Made by a program: the position numbers and the translations under genes. From positions 48,895,020-48,959,019 of the forward strand of contig OY282607.1 of the NCBI GenBank assembly GCA_958298945.1: a stretch of 64,000 bases of DNA. The letters are read 5' to 3'. Source of the stretch: Atherix ibis. Its lineage: Eukaryota; Arthropoda; Insecta; Diptera; Athericidae. Each line of letters starts with the position of its first letter. Position 1 is the first letter of the stretch. Positions 24,261 through 34,845 of the stretch are shown in pieces. The notes below the pieces were generated by a model. The model was not told where the DNA came from. It was given only the letters and a program-made list of their open reading frames with translations, and made no database searches.

Positions 24261-25059
24261 AGTGGGGGAATCGAGCCTGGTACCTTTTCTTGCTAACTGA
24301 TTTTTGTACAGCAGTGATAACTTCCGTTAATATGAAGGGTCTTAAATCTATACCGTTAGCTCTAAATTTTTTTTTAAAATGATTTCGTCCTTAGTGGCAG
24401 CAATTTCTGTATGTATGGTATTTAATTTGAAGAATAATCTTATGATAACTCAGTAACTACAAGTAATATTAAATAAAAATTTCGATTCTATCAAATTAAA
24501 AAATCATAGCATGCGAACATAAAAACTTATCTAATAATTTAAAATAATAAAGTTTATGTAAAATAAAAAACAAAATCATACTTAAATCCTATATTTTTAT
24601 ACTTTTATAGAGTTTAAAAATATAGGCTTTAAGTATAATTTAGAATATAACAAAGTAAGTGAACAAGCTTATAAACTGAATCCTGATGGTTATGCCAACA
24701 AAATACTACCGCAAAAACTTACATGGGAACATATAAAGTGTCGTCTAAATTACGGATTAATGAAAAAAGTTAAATATATATTCGCAAATATAATAATAAT
24801 AAAACTTTAAAATTAATTGTCTAATAGATTGTTTTTTGCCAGTTTGATTTAGTTATTGGATGTTACTGATTATCAAACTAAAGCTCCTATTCAATGGGCT
24901 TAAGACTATCATCTCTTATAGTCTTCATAAATTTTTCTGAAACAAGGGATTTCAGAAATTTGTCGAATTGTTCAGAGATTTACCTTGGAGAATAATGTTA
25001 TATTTCAAAGGTGATATATTAATTAGTCGATTATATAGTATATTCGCTAGAGCGAAAGG
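24261..25059. other. AT-rich non-coding interval
   Basis: No gene recognised. Confidence 0.45.
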
Positions 25060-25873
25060 AATACTGTCCAAATTTCTGGCGATTTCGCAAGCTTTCCACC
25101 GTGTATGGCACCCTGGATTGCTTTGGAAGCTGCAGCAAGTCTTGCCCTCTGGTTATTTCTGCATCCTAAGATCCTATTTCTCACACTCTCAGACCAATAT
25201 TTCCAGGGGCCGGTGTCCCTCAGGTTAGCATCCTATATCAAATCCTTTACAATATTTACACCCATGATATTCCTCGTCACAGTGGTATCCTTACCGCAAC
25301 ATATGCTGCCGATACACCCATATTAAAGATCCTTCAACAGCCATCAATATCCTACAAAACCACATCCACTCCTTAGAAACCTTGTTCAAAACGTGGAGAG
25401 TGGGGGGTAAATGAGCAAAAATCTGCTCATGTTACTTTCACACTCTGCCGAGAACAGATCCCTGATATAATCCTAAACGGCAGTAATATTCTACAAAAAA
25501 AACGAGTTTGCGTTACCTTGGGACTTATAATCGACAAACGGTTAAGCTGGGACCCTTACAGAAAAATTAAAAGAAGTGAATAAAAACAATTACTGCGAGT
25601 CCTAAACAGTAGGTCATAACTAACATTAAAAAGTAAATTATTACTATACAATACGGTACTGAAACCAATTTGGACATATGGACTCGAATCATATCAATCC
25701 TTCGAAAAATTGTCAATGCCTCCTTTTATGTTCGAAACTCTTTTATCCATGGTGATCTAAATGTTTCATTCGTTCGTGAACCATGTGCATTCCGTTACAA
25801 AAAATTCCATTTGCATTTATCATACCATCCTAATCTTTTAGCAACAGAACTGTTCCCTCCCAACCTTCTTTAA
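25060..25873 (+). pseudogene. Jockey-type reverse transcriptase remnant
   Basis: Readable in shifting frames: AISQAFHRVWHPGLLWKLQQ and LPSGYFCILRSYF (25080-25170), the polymerase motif read as TATYAADTPIL near 25295-25320, then INILQNHIHSLETLFKTWRV, SLRYLG-IIDKRLSWDP and, after stops, VNASFYVRNSFIHGDLN to 25873. This is the order of Jockey-clade RT and thumb. The YxDD box has become YAAD, removing a catalytic Asp. The 5' half (endonuclease, first protein) is absent and no poly(A) end is seen. Confidence 0.8.
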
Positions 25874-26446
25874 TGGACTCGTAATTTTTTAAACCTTTAA
25901 AATAAAGCATTCTGTTCTTAGGGAAATATCGATGGGTGTTTTCCCCCTATATGCCTTCATGTTTTCAGGAAAATTATGAACCTCTGCCAAAACTATTTTT
26001 AAAACAAAATTTGTTTAATAATTAATTTTAATTAAAGAATATGTACACTTGCGCATATAGTAATTGAAAAAATAATTCTTTGATGTGTTTGGTCACGTTT
26101 ACACATTAAGACTATAGAGTCTAATTTAATTTACCACAATTGTAATTATGTCTTTTTTTTAATTATTATAGAAAATTCTGCTTTAAATTGATTTATTCGA
26201 CTACGAAACCCTAAAAAAATTATGCTAAATAGTACTTCTTTGTTCTGAATTTTCCAATGTATTTATGTAAAAGAGTAAATATTTATAGAAAATACCATTT
26301 TCTGATGTCGTTTAAAGAAAAATGAAAAGTGTAAAAAAATACTATAAATTCAGTTGCATTTGTTTAATTTTCAACGATAGTATAATTTGTCAAAATAAAT
26401 GCACTGTAAAATCATATTTATCTCTTCTTTATTTTTGTTCCAAATC
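25874..26446. other. AT-rich non-coding interval
   Basis: Nothing recognised between the Jockey remnant and the leader repeat. Confidence 0.45.
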
Positions 26447-26528
26447 CATCCGGAACGTGCTCAAAAAGAAACAGAATCGCGTCAAAACCAAACCGAACAA
26501 AATAGGATCTAGTGCAGCAGTAAAGCAA
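26447..26528 (+). repeat. Dispersed leader repeat, copy 2
   Basis: Matches 14998-15079: GGAACGTGCTCAAAAAG, AATCGCGT-AAAAC and GGATCTAGTGCAGCAGTAAA in the same order. No related coding sequence follows, so this is a solitary fragment, perhaps a truncated or recombined 5' end. Confidence 0.65.
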
Positions 26529-29095
26529 GTTTAAAGTTTATGTTACGATAAACACTCATCCAATCAACTGGCTAACTAAATCTTCCAAGGTCTATATTCA
26601 CTTGAGTGAACTCTTTTGGATCATAAACCCATAATATATACTCTGAACTGAGCAGCAATTCCCTACTTTTGATGGTCGGAAATCTTTGATATACAATGCC
26701 TCGTCGAATCGAAAAGAAACAAAGCCGTTCGAGAGAAAATCATCTTCGCGTTATTTTCTTTCATCACTAAAGGAAATGGGATTTTTTCCAACTTTAAAAA
26801 TAGACACAAATGAATATAAACAAGAAAACTTGAGTTTATCCATTTAGTCATTTAATTATTGGTGCAAGTCTCAGTAGAGGATGTGTACATAATAAAACTA
26901 CGGTGTCTACCGATGGAAATGTAAATGGAAATAGAAATGGAATTGAAATTGGAATTGGAATTGGTACGTACAATGGCGATGGTGTAGTGTGTGCATTGTT
27001 TTTTATCTACTTCGATTATACTCTTATTTGATGATGATGAAAAGAAAGTCAATAAAATATTGACTGAATGATCGGCTCGTGCTGATGTGTTATATTGTAC
27101 AATAATATACTCTCATTGTATGACGAATGCATAGAATGAACATAATCGCCGCACCACATATGTTTCCGCCTTTGTAATATCGAATATGAAATTTCCATAA
27201 ACAGTTAATATTGTGTTGGCAGACAGATTTCAGGGGTCTATGGGAGCAACGCTTCACGGAAAATGAACGCCGCCAAAGTCCACAATAATACGAGTATGCA
27301 TTTGCAACTGAATACATTCGAAACGGGGAACAGTAGTGTTGAATGCGGTTTGTTTGTTATCAGAAATCGGTTAAACGCCTTCGCACCTTAACTCAATTAA
27401 ACACGCTCAAAAGAGTCGATTACATTTTCTAGACTGCAGCCTCTGCGGGCGGGTATGAAAAGTGACTGCATAAAAAGAAGTTTTTCTTAGGTGACAAGCC
27501 TCTGCTAGTCGATTTTCCAACCAAACGGATATGCTTGTGCATCGATTTATCCAAACTGCCCACGTTGAATTTTTCCAACCAAATAACTTAAAAGTATTGC
27601 GTTAGACAGCCAATAGAGAAGAGACGACCCCCACACAGGTTTCCATATTTTATATTTCCTGATAATAATGATAGGCGCCCCACATACATAAGCTAAGAAT
27701 CGGGTATTATCTAGTCGCATACGAGTATATGTAATAAAAATCGAAACTATTTTCAGTTGACCTTATTTCGAAACTTTTTCCAAATTGTTTTGTTAAATAG
27801 TTCGACTTGACGACCAATTTCTAATATTAAATCGTTCGTCTATGTTATTTGGAATATTTCAAAACTTCAGTTTATTCTTTTAACAATTTCATATACCGTA
27901 GCCACCCCACCACCACCACATTGTTGCGTGCGATTTAATATTTAATTTTTACCATAGATAAAGATTTTTTTTTTTTATTTTAAGATTTAAGAATTTTTCA
28001 TTTTCATTCTTGTATATTTATAATTTTGAAGAAAAAAAATGAGGACTGTTTTTAAACTCACTTTACTGTTTTATATTCGAAGTAAATTTTCCAAATCATG
28101 CTTTGCTTTTCAATCTGATACACGTAAATTAGTTCATGTTGAAATTACGAACGTAAAAGTCTTCAAAACCGAATTTACCAAGTAACCTAAATTATAGTAT
28201 TTTATTTTACATGAAAAATCTTTTATCCTTTTTTTTTAATAGTATTTCAATTTCTAAAGGATCATAAATTAATGACATAAATTATAGTTTTTACGTAAAG
28301 TTGTTCTTAATTGGATTTTATTTATATTTGATTTATGGGGAGAACGAAAGCTCTGCTACGTCGAAGACTATTCAAAGTCCATTTACCTTATGCTGAAAAA
28401 TATTTTTTAACAATTGGAATATAATTATTTAGTAAAAGAAATTTGAAAAATTATGTAGGCCTTTGCTGATTGCAAAAATTAATCCTATCAATAATAATAC
28501 TACCTAACAAAGTCAAAAATATTTTATTCTATTTTCTCAAATTATTTATAATAGAAATAAGTATGATTATTTCTATAATAACAGGATATGCTTCAGTTTT
28601 TTAAAAAATATTATTCGTAGCCTTTTTTTAAATATTTTAGGTTATTTCTGGTAGCTAGAAATATTTGTTGAGAACAAATCAATTTTCTTCTTTGATTTTA
28701 TTTGGTATTTGTTTTTCGAATTTTTTGTACTCAAATTTGATTATGAATGGAGTTCATTATACTCTAAATATGATTTTTATGGGTATTTTTTTAATTTTAA
28801 ATTGCCTTGCTCTTTATTATCAAAACTTTTATGAGAAGTAAATTTTTAAACGATTTTACTTTCTACATTTTTTGTATAAAGAAAAGAAAGCATAAATTTT
28901 CATAATTAACACTTCAACTGAAACCATTTTAGAATAGCCTCAAATTTTCTATTTATTGCTAGTATATTTGGTAGAAATCAAATAATTTTTCTAAAAATAG
29001 TACACAAGCACAGATGTTTATTCAATCTTTAAGGTCCTAGAGATGTTCCCCAACAAGACTACCATTATTATTGCTTATGCTTGTATGCTGTACTT
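26529..29095. other. Non-coding interval with a less AT-rich block
   Basis: Contains a degenerate hexamer repeat at 26912-26966 (GGAAAT/GGAATT). The stretch 27080-27740 is visibly less AT-rich, with mixed sequence and a 75-codon minus-strand frame (27090-27317) without motif; it could be regulatory or untranslated host sequence, but nothing proves it. 27750-29095 is AT-rich with no feature. Confidence 0.45.
26912..26966 (+). repeat. Degenerate hexanucleotide microsatellite
   Basis: GATGGAAATG is followed by seven or eight imperfect GGAAAT and GGAATT units ending in GGTACG. Confidence 0.75.
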
Positions 29096-29099
29096 TAGC

Positions 29100-29330
29100 C
29101 CAAGAAATTACACGAGACGTGTAGGTTTATAAGTACGATGCTGAAACCAACCAAAGATCTTTGGAACAGCTCCTAAAGGCAAGCTTAAACCAAAAAAATC
29201 ACATCAAAACCAATTAAAAATGAAGATTTTGTTATCGGTTTGCTTTAATTTAAGGAATGTGGTCTACCAATAATTGTTGCCTCAACTTGTTGACAGCTTC
29301 TGTTCGACTCATTATTTAACGAATTATAGC
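29100..29330 (+). pseudogene. Short mariner transposase remnant (M3-like)
   Basis: VYKYDAETNQRSLEQ corresponds to the segment just after the first catalytic Asp in M3 (WVYGYDVETK). It continues, with frame changes, as KMKILLSVCFNLRNVVYQ, which fits the family pattern SK.KVMLTVFFD.RGVV. No terminal repeat and no second or third Asp block are found. Similarity is read by eye, so assignment to M3 is tentative. Confidence 0.5.
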
Positions 29331-29604
29331 AATCACTTCAAATCATCTACTAATTGACAAACAAACAAAAATTTACAAAAAATTGCTCCAAAATAAAATG
29401 GCGCCTGAACAAAATGGCAGTACTGCAAACTAAAATACTAACAATACAACCATGAGTAATCCATAAAAATATAATATTAGTAATATTTATTAAATTTTGT
29501 GTCTCTTCCCAAGTACTTGACTCTTTCTGAAGTAAAGCATGTTACACAATGACCCCCCAACCAACCTCCCCCCTCAAGTAAAAAAGACCCCCACCTATAA
29601 TTTG

Positions 29605-30030
29605 ATTGGAGCAATAGTCTTATTTCCACATGCACCTCATTTTGGAAAATCTCCTTAATAAAAATGATTCCAAAGCGTAACAAACCTATAAAATGTGTCT
29701 TCTTCACACAGATCCATAAGCCTACTTCCAATTCTAGGAACAGTCCTCGAAAAACTTATCCTAATACGCTTATACCCGATTGTTGAGTGTACCAAGATAA
29801 TTCCAAATCAGCAGTTTGAATTCAGAACTGAACATTCCACAAATCAGTAGTGTCATCATTTCTTGTACAGAAAGAATATTGTCCAGCCGTATTCCTAGAT
29901 ATCTACAATGTATTTAACCGAGTATGAGTCTTCTGGCCTACTCTGGAAGCTCAAGCATTTTTCTCTCCCCACTTATTTTCATATTATAAAATACTACCCG
30001 TCCGTATAATATTTTCAAGAACCTTAGCTA
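29605..30030 (+). pseudogene. Jockey-type RT remnant, part before the M1 insertion
   Basis: Frames with stops give SISLLPILGTVLEKLILIRL, IVECTKIIPNQQFEFRTEHS, then AVFLDIYNVFNRVWVFWPTL, the RT motif normally read AVFLDISQAFDRVWHPGLL, and PTYFHIIKYY. The reading ends at the TA where mariner M1 begins. It continues at 31296, so the two parts are one element split by a transposon. Confidence 0.78.
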
Positions 30031-31293
30031 CGAGGGTCGTTCAATAAGTCCTCAGAAAATCCGAGAAATTGAGCTTGTAGTGTCGGTAAAGATTATCGTA
30101 AGCAGTACAAGCTTTTTTCGTAAGCAGCATTATCGACAGGAAAGCTGTCAAAATTTCAGCTCGTTCCATAGCGTAGGTCAATTTCTATCGTCGATTAAAG
30201 TTAACGACATTTATTTGTGCATAACAATGGAAAAAAGCGAGCTTAGGGCTGTCATCAAACATCTCCATTTGAAAGGCTTAAGCCCGAAAGAAATCAAAGC
30301 CGAGTTGGATGCAGTTCATGGCACATCTGCACCTGTGTTTGCGACGGTTTACAATTGGGTGAATGAATTTAAACGTGCCCGTTCATCCACAAAAGATGAA
30401 CATCGTTCAGGACGCCCAGTTGCGGTGTCTACTCCTGAAATCATCGACAAAATCCACAATCTGATTTTGAACGATCGGCGAATTAAAGTGCGCGAATTAG
30501 TTGAGGCCACGGGCATATCACAAGGTACAGTCGCTTCAATTTTGCATGAAAAATTTTCTGTGAAAAAATTTTCGGCAAGATGGGTGCCGCGTTTGCTCTC
30601 AGAGGAGAATAAGCGCAATCGTGTAGTGGACTCTGTGACTATGTTGGCACTCTTTCATCGCAATCGTGCCGAATTCCTTCGTCGATATGTCACTGTGGAC
30701 GAAACCTGGATACACTACTACACTCCAGAAACGAAGAGACAGTCATCACAGTGGATTTTCAAGGGTGAACGGGCTCCGAAGAAGGCAAAAACTGTGCCAT
30801 CGGCCGGCAAGGTGATGGCCACGGTCTTTTGGGATTCGCAGGGCATCATTTTTATCGACTACTTGGAAAAAGGAAAAACAATTATTGCAACGGTTGAGCG
30901 AGAAAATCAAAGAGAAACGCCCCCATCTGAAGAAGAAAAAAATCCTCTTGCATCAGGACAATGCGCGTGTGCACACCTGCGCTGTTTCCATGGCCAAAAT
31001 TGTGGAATTGAGAATGGAATTGTTGCAGCATCCCGCTTATTCACCAGACTTGGCCCCGAGTGACTATTTTCTTTTCCCCAATCTGAAGAAATGGCTTGGC
31101 GGACGACGGTTCACTTCCAACGAGGACGTCATTGCTCAAACGGATGAGTATTTTGCAGAACTTCCGAAATCTTTTTTTTTCTAGAAAAGTGTAAAGAGCT
31201 AAAAGGAGATTATGTTGAAAAATAAAATTTTTTTTTTTTTTTTTTAAAACAGTTTTTTCCATCTTTTTCTAAGGACTTATTGAACGACCCTCG
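30031..31293 (+). mobile_element. Mariner transposon, family M1, full length, inserted in a Jockey remnant
   Basis: Left end CGAGGGTCGTTCAATAAGTC follows a TA at 30029-30030; the right end (31266-31293) is its reverse complement and is followed by TA (31294-31295). Length 1263 bp. Removing the element and one TA restores the flanking Jockey reading. Other M1 copies: 55709-56032 (deletion derivative) and 60672-61824 (5' truncated). Confidence 0.92.
30227..31184 (+). pseudogene. M1 mariner transposase, one frameshifting deletion
   Basis: The start chosen is the Met at 30227 (MEKSELRAVIKHLHLKGLSP); the frame is open further upstream but that is leader DNA, and the M1 copy at 60737 agrees. Domains: helix-turn-helix region to about residue 110, WVPRLL linker at about 119, first catalytic Asp at about residue 158 (RRYVTVDETWIHYY). 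After GKTI, about 22 bp present in the other copy are missing, shifting the frame; the second frame (30885-31184) carries LLHQDNARVHT and YSPDLAPSDYFLFP, the second and third Asp 34 residues apart. The C-terminus is also truncated after ELPKS. Confidence 0.9.
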
Positions 31294-31570
31294 TACATCG
31301 CTTTATCCGAGATACTGTTTATTCTCGTCGGTGTCTCTCAGGGTTGCATTCTTGACCCTCTTCTATATAGTATTTATACCCTCCACACTGCCATTCTGCC
31401 GCATCATCAATAACTTGATACTGACTTCTTGCAATTACAAAATCATATTGATTCTCTTCAAAACTGGTTTCGGAAATTGAGAATAAAAATAGTTTTCATG
31501 TTACTTTTACTCTCTGCCAAGAACTATTGTCGTTAATATAAGAAATTAAACTTAGAGTAAACTTACGATT
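31294..31570 (+). pseudogene. Jockey-type RT remnant, part after the M1 insertion
   Basis: Continues with SEILFILVGVSQGCILDPLL, the RT motif normally read VPQGSVLGPLLYSIYT, then LYSIYTLHTAILP and LQNHIDSLQNWFRKLRIKI. The YxDD box is lost in a short gap between these. The remnant fades at about 31570. Confidence 0.78.
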
Positions 31571-32299
31571 TAGAGAAGCATCAAAGGATGTTTACTCCTC
31601 TCTTATGTGTCATGTTACTATTATTTTAGAATAGTTAAAAATTAACAAACAAAAAATTCTTTCAAATAAATTATAAAAACTTCTGTTTTTGTGCAATATT
31701 ATAAAGTATTGTAAAGTTTCGTTCTCACACTTTGTCAAGTATTTAGAACATAAACTTTTCCCCAACCCAAGGTGATCTTAATAGTACGCCATTTTGTAAA
31801 CTTTTCGTATAAGAAAAAAATAAAATTTGCCTATTTGTATTGTACAAAAAATACATTTAATATAATATTCATTTAAAATGTGTAAGATTTTTCTTCATGA
31901 TTTTCTTCTTAAAAGGAGTTTCAGGAATAGTGAAATAGATTATAAAAACTAAATTTATTAATAAGTGTTATTCGTTTTGATTTATTTTTATTTTTTCCAA
32001 TTAAAAGAGAATGTATTTTGTTCATGAATAAATGTTTTTATTATGTTCGAAGATAAAACCTTTTAAAGTTTCATTACTTAAACCACACAATTAATTAATA
32101 TAAAAAAAATAATTGGAAATATTTATTCGAAATAAATTAAAATAAAATCGATTGAATGCCAATTTCGACGATTTATCTTAGAGGAAATAACGTACAAATG
32201 TGCACTTCCAGTTGACCTCACGTATACTCATTTATACACAACGGCCAAGTATACGTAATTGTGAGCGGAAGTGCTGCAATCGTGACGCACGAGTATTAA
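31571..32299. other. AT-rich interval with an imperfect inverted repeat
   Basis: No gene. At 32202-32275 GCACTTCC ... ACGTATACT faces AGTATACGT ... GGAAGTGC around a 19-base spacer, with about 9 unpaired bases inside each arm. The sequence here is less AT-rich than the flanks. Confidence 0.45.
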
Positions 32300-32536
32300 T
32301 CAACAGTCGGTATATTTCTTCTTTCGCTTCGTTGGAAGAATATTTTTGTCTACATCACGTTCATTCACCTCCACAATGAACATATTTTTCGAAGTGGGTC
32401 TATAGCAAGCGATATAAAAAATCATATGATATAAAAATATACAAATATTTTCTAAAGTTGGTACTACAATTCCTATAGGTGAGATCATCTTGGTAACAAG
32501 GTATTTTCTAGAAATCTTTAAATATTTTATTATTAC
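32300..32536 (-). other. Candidate terminal exon or orphan open frame, 78 codons
   Basis: On the minus strand a polypyrimidine stretch and TATTTCAG end at 32537, and the frame is open from there to TGA at 32300-32302. It begins hydrophobic (VIIKYLKISRKYLVTKMISP), has a likely membrane segment (ICIFLYHMIFYIACY) and ends in a charged tail (VEVNERDVDKN, then KRKKKYTDC). The tail is less AT-rich than the region. I do not recognise the protein. It could be a last exon of a minus-strand host gene or chance; the frame does not join directly to the candidate exon at 40075-40229 (phases differ), so another exon would be needed. Confidence 0.25.
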
Positions 32537-32579
32537 CTGAAATATAAAAAAAAATAGTTGTAATAAATCCATTCATGTC

Positions 32580-33145
32580 ATATTTTTTGCACTAATAGGC
32601 CAATTGTAATTAAACCTCCGTTCATAGCAGGTGAAAATAAATGTTAAATTCTTATGATGCTATTTTGCAAAGTTCAGGGAATTTTACTTTCTTAATGTAC
32701 CTAAACATTATCCTATATACGAGTATATATAATGTGATTAATTTCATGGAAAAATTCATTAAATTGGTGACTAAAAATTTTGAAAACATGGAAAAAGTTC
32801 GTTAAATTGACACTGAATTTCGGTCTGCTATTGTTACTTTATTTAACGAAGGTAAATCGACGCGTTTTAAAGCAAGGAATTTTAAAATTTGAAAGAGGTA
32901 CGTTCACGGACCTATTATTATTCATAGACAGTCCGGTCGACACTCCTACCATGTTTTTGGGTTATTGTCCAATGACGTCGCACCACTGAAGGCAGGATCT
33001 TCCTTGTCTTCTGTGATCGTAAATGGAGCCATTAGAGGCTTTCCGGACAAGATCCTCCTCATCCGGACAGATAAAGTGTTCAGTCCGCGGTAATACTCCA
33101 GGATCACTTTCATAGAACTATAGAACGTTATAGTAAGATCGGAAG
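32580..33145. other. Interval without recognised gene
   Basis: AT-rich to 32930, then less AT-rich (32935-33145) with a 67-codon minus frame that has no motif; the latter may be the 5' part of the Tc1-like remnant that follows. Confidence 0.4.
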
Positions 33146-33149
33146 TCAT

Positions 33150-33660
33150 TGGAGGTTTAAGCGACGATCGCTTAATTTACACAATACGTAAAAGGAATCG
33201 GAGACTTATAGCACCTCAAATTTGGTACAAATTGAATAAAAGCCCCCATCAAACCAGAGTCTCTAACAACAGAAAAAAAGAGATTAACGGCTGGTGGTCT
33301 GTTTGGACGCGTAGAGATAAGGAAACTATTACTGCGGCTAAGGGCTTTAAAATTGTACTCTACAAGAATGAGTTAACTTTATAGATCTTTGAGTCCAAAT
33401 AAATAATATGCGCGCGTCGCAGTGCTCGAAAAAAAAAAATGCCGTCGGAAGCTGTGGTGCGAACTGTAAAGCAAGGCGACGGCTCAGTTATGTTTTGGGA
33501 TAGCTTCTCTACGGATAGAGAAGGAGACTTGATGCGAATTGAGAAAAATTTAAAAACAAAACAGTGTCTAAATATTTTAGAGACGACTGCTCTTGCATCA
33601 TGACGTCGTTTAATTAAATGAACAAGGCAGAAGGATGAGGGGCACTGGGCGTCGCCCAAG
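33150..33660 (+). pseudogene. Tc1-like transposase remnant
   Basis: The plus strand reads RRLIYTIRKRNRRLIAPQIW with YKLNKSPHQTRVS (N-terminal DNA-binding region, family pattern NRRLTAPQI...LN), WWSVWTRRDKETI (pattern AGLFGR), IFESK (before the first catalytic region), then VVRTVKQGDGSVMFWDSFST and GDLMRIEKNLKTKQCLNILE, the Tc1 block TVKHGGGSVMVWGCFS. Frame changes and stops separate these. The second and third catalytic residues (QQDNDPKH, PDLNPIE) are not found, so the 3' part is missing. No terminal repeats located. Confidence 0.75.
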
Positions 33661-33702
33661 TAAGACTTGTGGTCGATCCTTTTGCAACGCTGGAACTGTA
33701 TT

Positions 33703-34345
33703 TTAATGGATACAATGAAAAAAGCAATGTATTTTAAAGAATACGATGAAAGAAATAACGATTTCGCCAGCTACTCTTGGACTCGTTTCTTTCTGCCGCT
33801 CATCTGCCAGTATTTGAATCGGTATCATTACGGCCACAACACAAATGACCTCGTAAAACACTGTTTGGAATGCGCAGGCCACTCTCAATGCGCTCCTACG
33901 GGAAATTGAGACAATTCCACGTATGTATGCTGCTCTAATCAACCCATCCGCCCACATTGTGACAGCATACAGTAGGATAGACCCGACCACGTTCGCCAGT
34001 AGGATCCTTCTGCTCTGCCTGGGTCCTCCAAGATTCGACATTGGACGCGCTAGCGCCGTCATTGTCCCAGCAGCCTTTCCACCAACTTATAGTAGGTGTT
34101 CCTGAAACCGCATCCTTACGTCAATCATCACCCCTAGTTACCTTAGAGATGGTCCCGATATCACCTCATGTTCGCCAGCCCTAATGGTGATATTCTCCCT
34201 TCTCTTCCTTCCCGTGATTAGAACTACCTCTGTCTTATGGTCTGCAAGGCTAAGACCAGCTGCCAGAAGCCAACTTCAAACTGAAGCGACAAAATATTCT
34301 GTTTTGTCGTTAGACATAACAACACAAGTCGTCTACGACCATAGG
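33703..34345 (-). pseudogene. R1-clade post-RT region
   Basis: Reads SWLLAAGLSLADHKTEVVLI, TGRKRRENITIRAGEHEVIS, GPSLRYLGVMIDVRMRFQEH, a stop, then the 119-codon open frame MTALARPMSNLGGPRQSRRI, LLANVVGSILLYAVTMWADG and SRRSALRVACAFQTVFYEVI. The order and words are those of the thumb region of R1-clade ORF2. It breaks off after ILADERQ near 33760. One or two stops interrupt it. Confidence 0.85.
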
Positions 34346-34845
34346 GATTGAGATTACGCTCAATCAACGCACGTACGTAACTGATAGTTTGTGGTGAGGC
34401 TCATCTAAACTTCTGTTGTCATTAGTGGTAACAGCGCCCGAGATCATTTCCAGTATCTCCTGCTGGCGATCCGGAGATCGTGCCCGCGGTGTAGGTTTTA
34501 CCCATAGATACAACGCGTGCCGAGGCACCTCACCAAAACCGAGCACAGAAAGCTTATTCCGTGTAGCACTCGATTCCCGTGGTACCAATTAAAGTTTTAA
34601 GAGTACTTAGGTTTGAACTCCGCTCATAGAGCTACAGTCAGGAGCCTTGTACATTCCTAGTCACTGCTCGGAATTATTTTTGTACCATGCGCCAACCCCC
34701 GTAGGGGTAATCATGTGATTATAACTTTTAATATCACATTTGCCAGCCATGACATATCCACTGTCGGATATCTACTTTTGCCCCTTGTTAGCTATATTCC
34801 TTTTTATGCCATCATTGAGATGAGAAGCTGGTCTATACTTAACAT
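34345..34845 (-). other. Foreign insert within the R1 remnant
   Basis: R1 reading stops after EKVEQIYNETFRSG and resumes with WSWLLAAGLSLADHKTEVVL, with this segment between. On the minus strand 34364-34588 is open for 74 codons (SSATRNKLSVLGFGEVPRHA and further), unrecognised. Its inner edge has GCGTTGATTGAGCGTAATC and CAATCCCTAT, a word also seen at 56087-56115. No terminal repeats identified. Confidence 0.5.

Noticed and set aside
27090..27317. 75-codon minus frame in less AT-rich DNA
   Set aside because: No motif or splice context; kept only as part of an unassigned interval.
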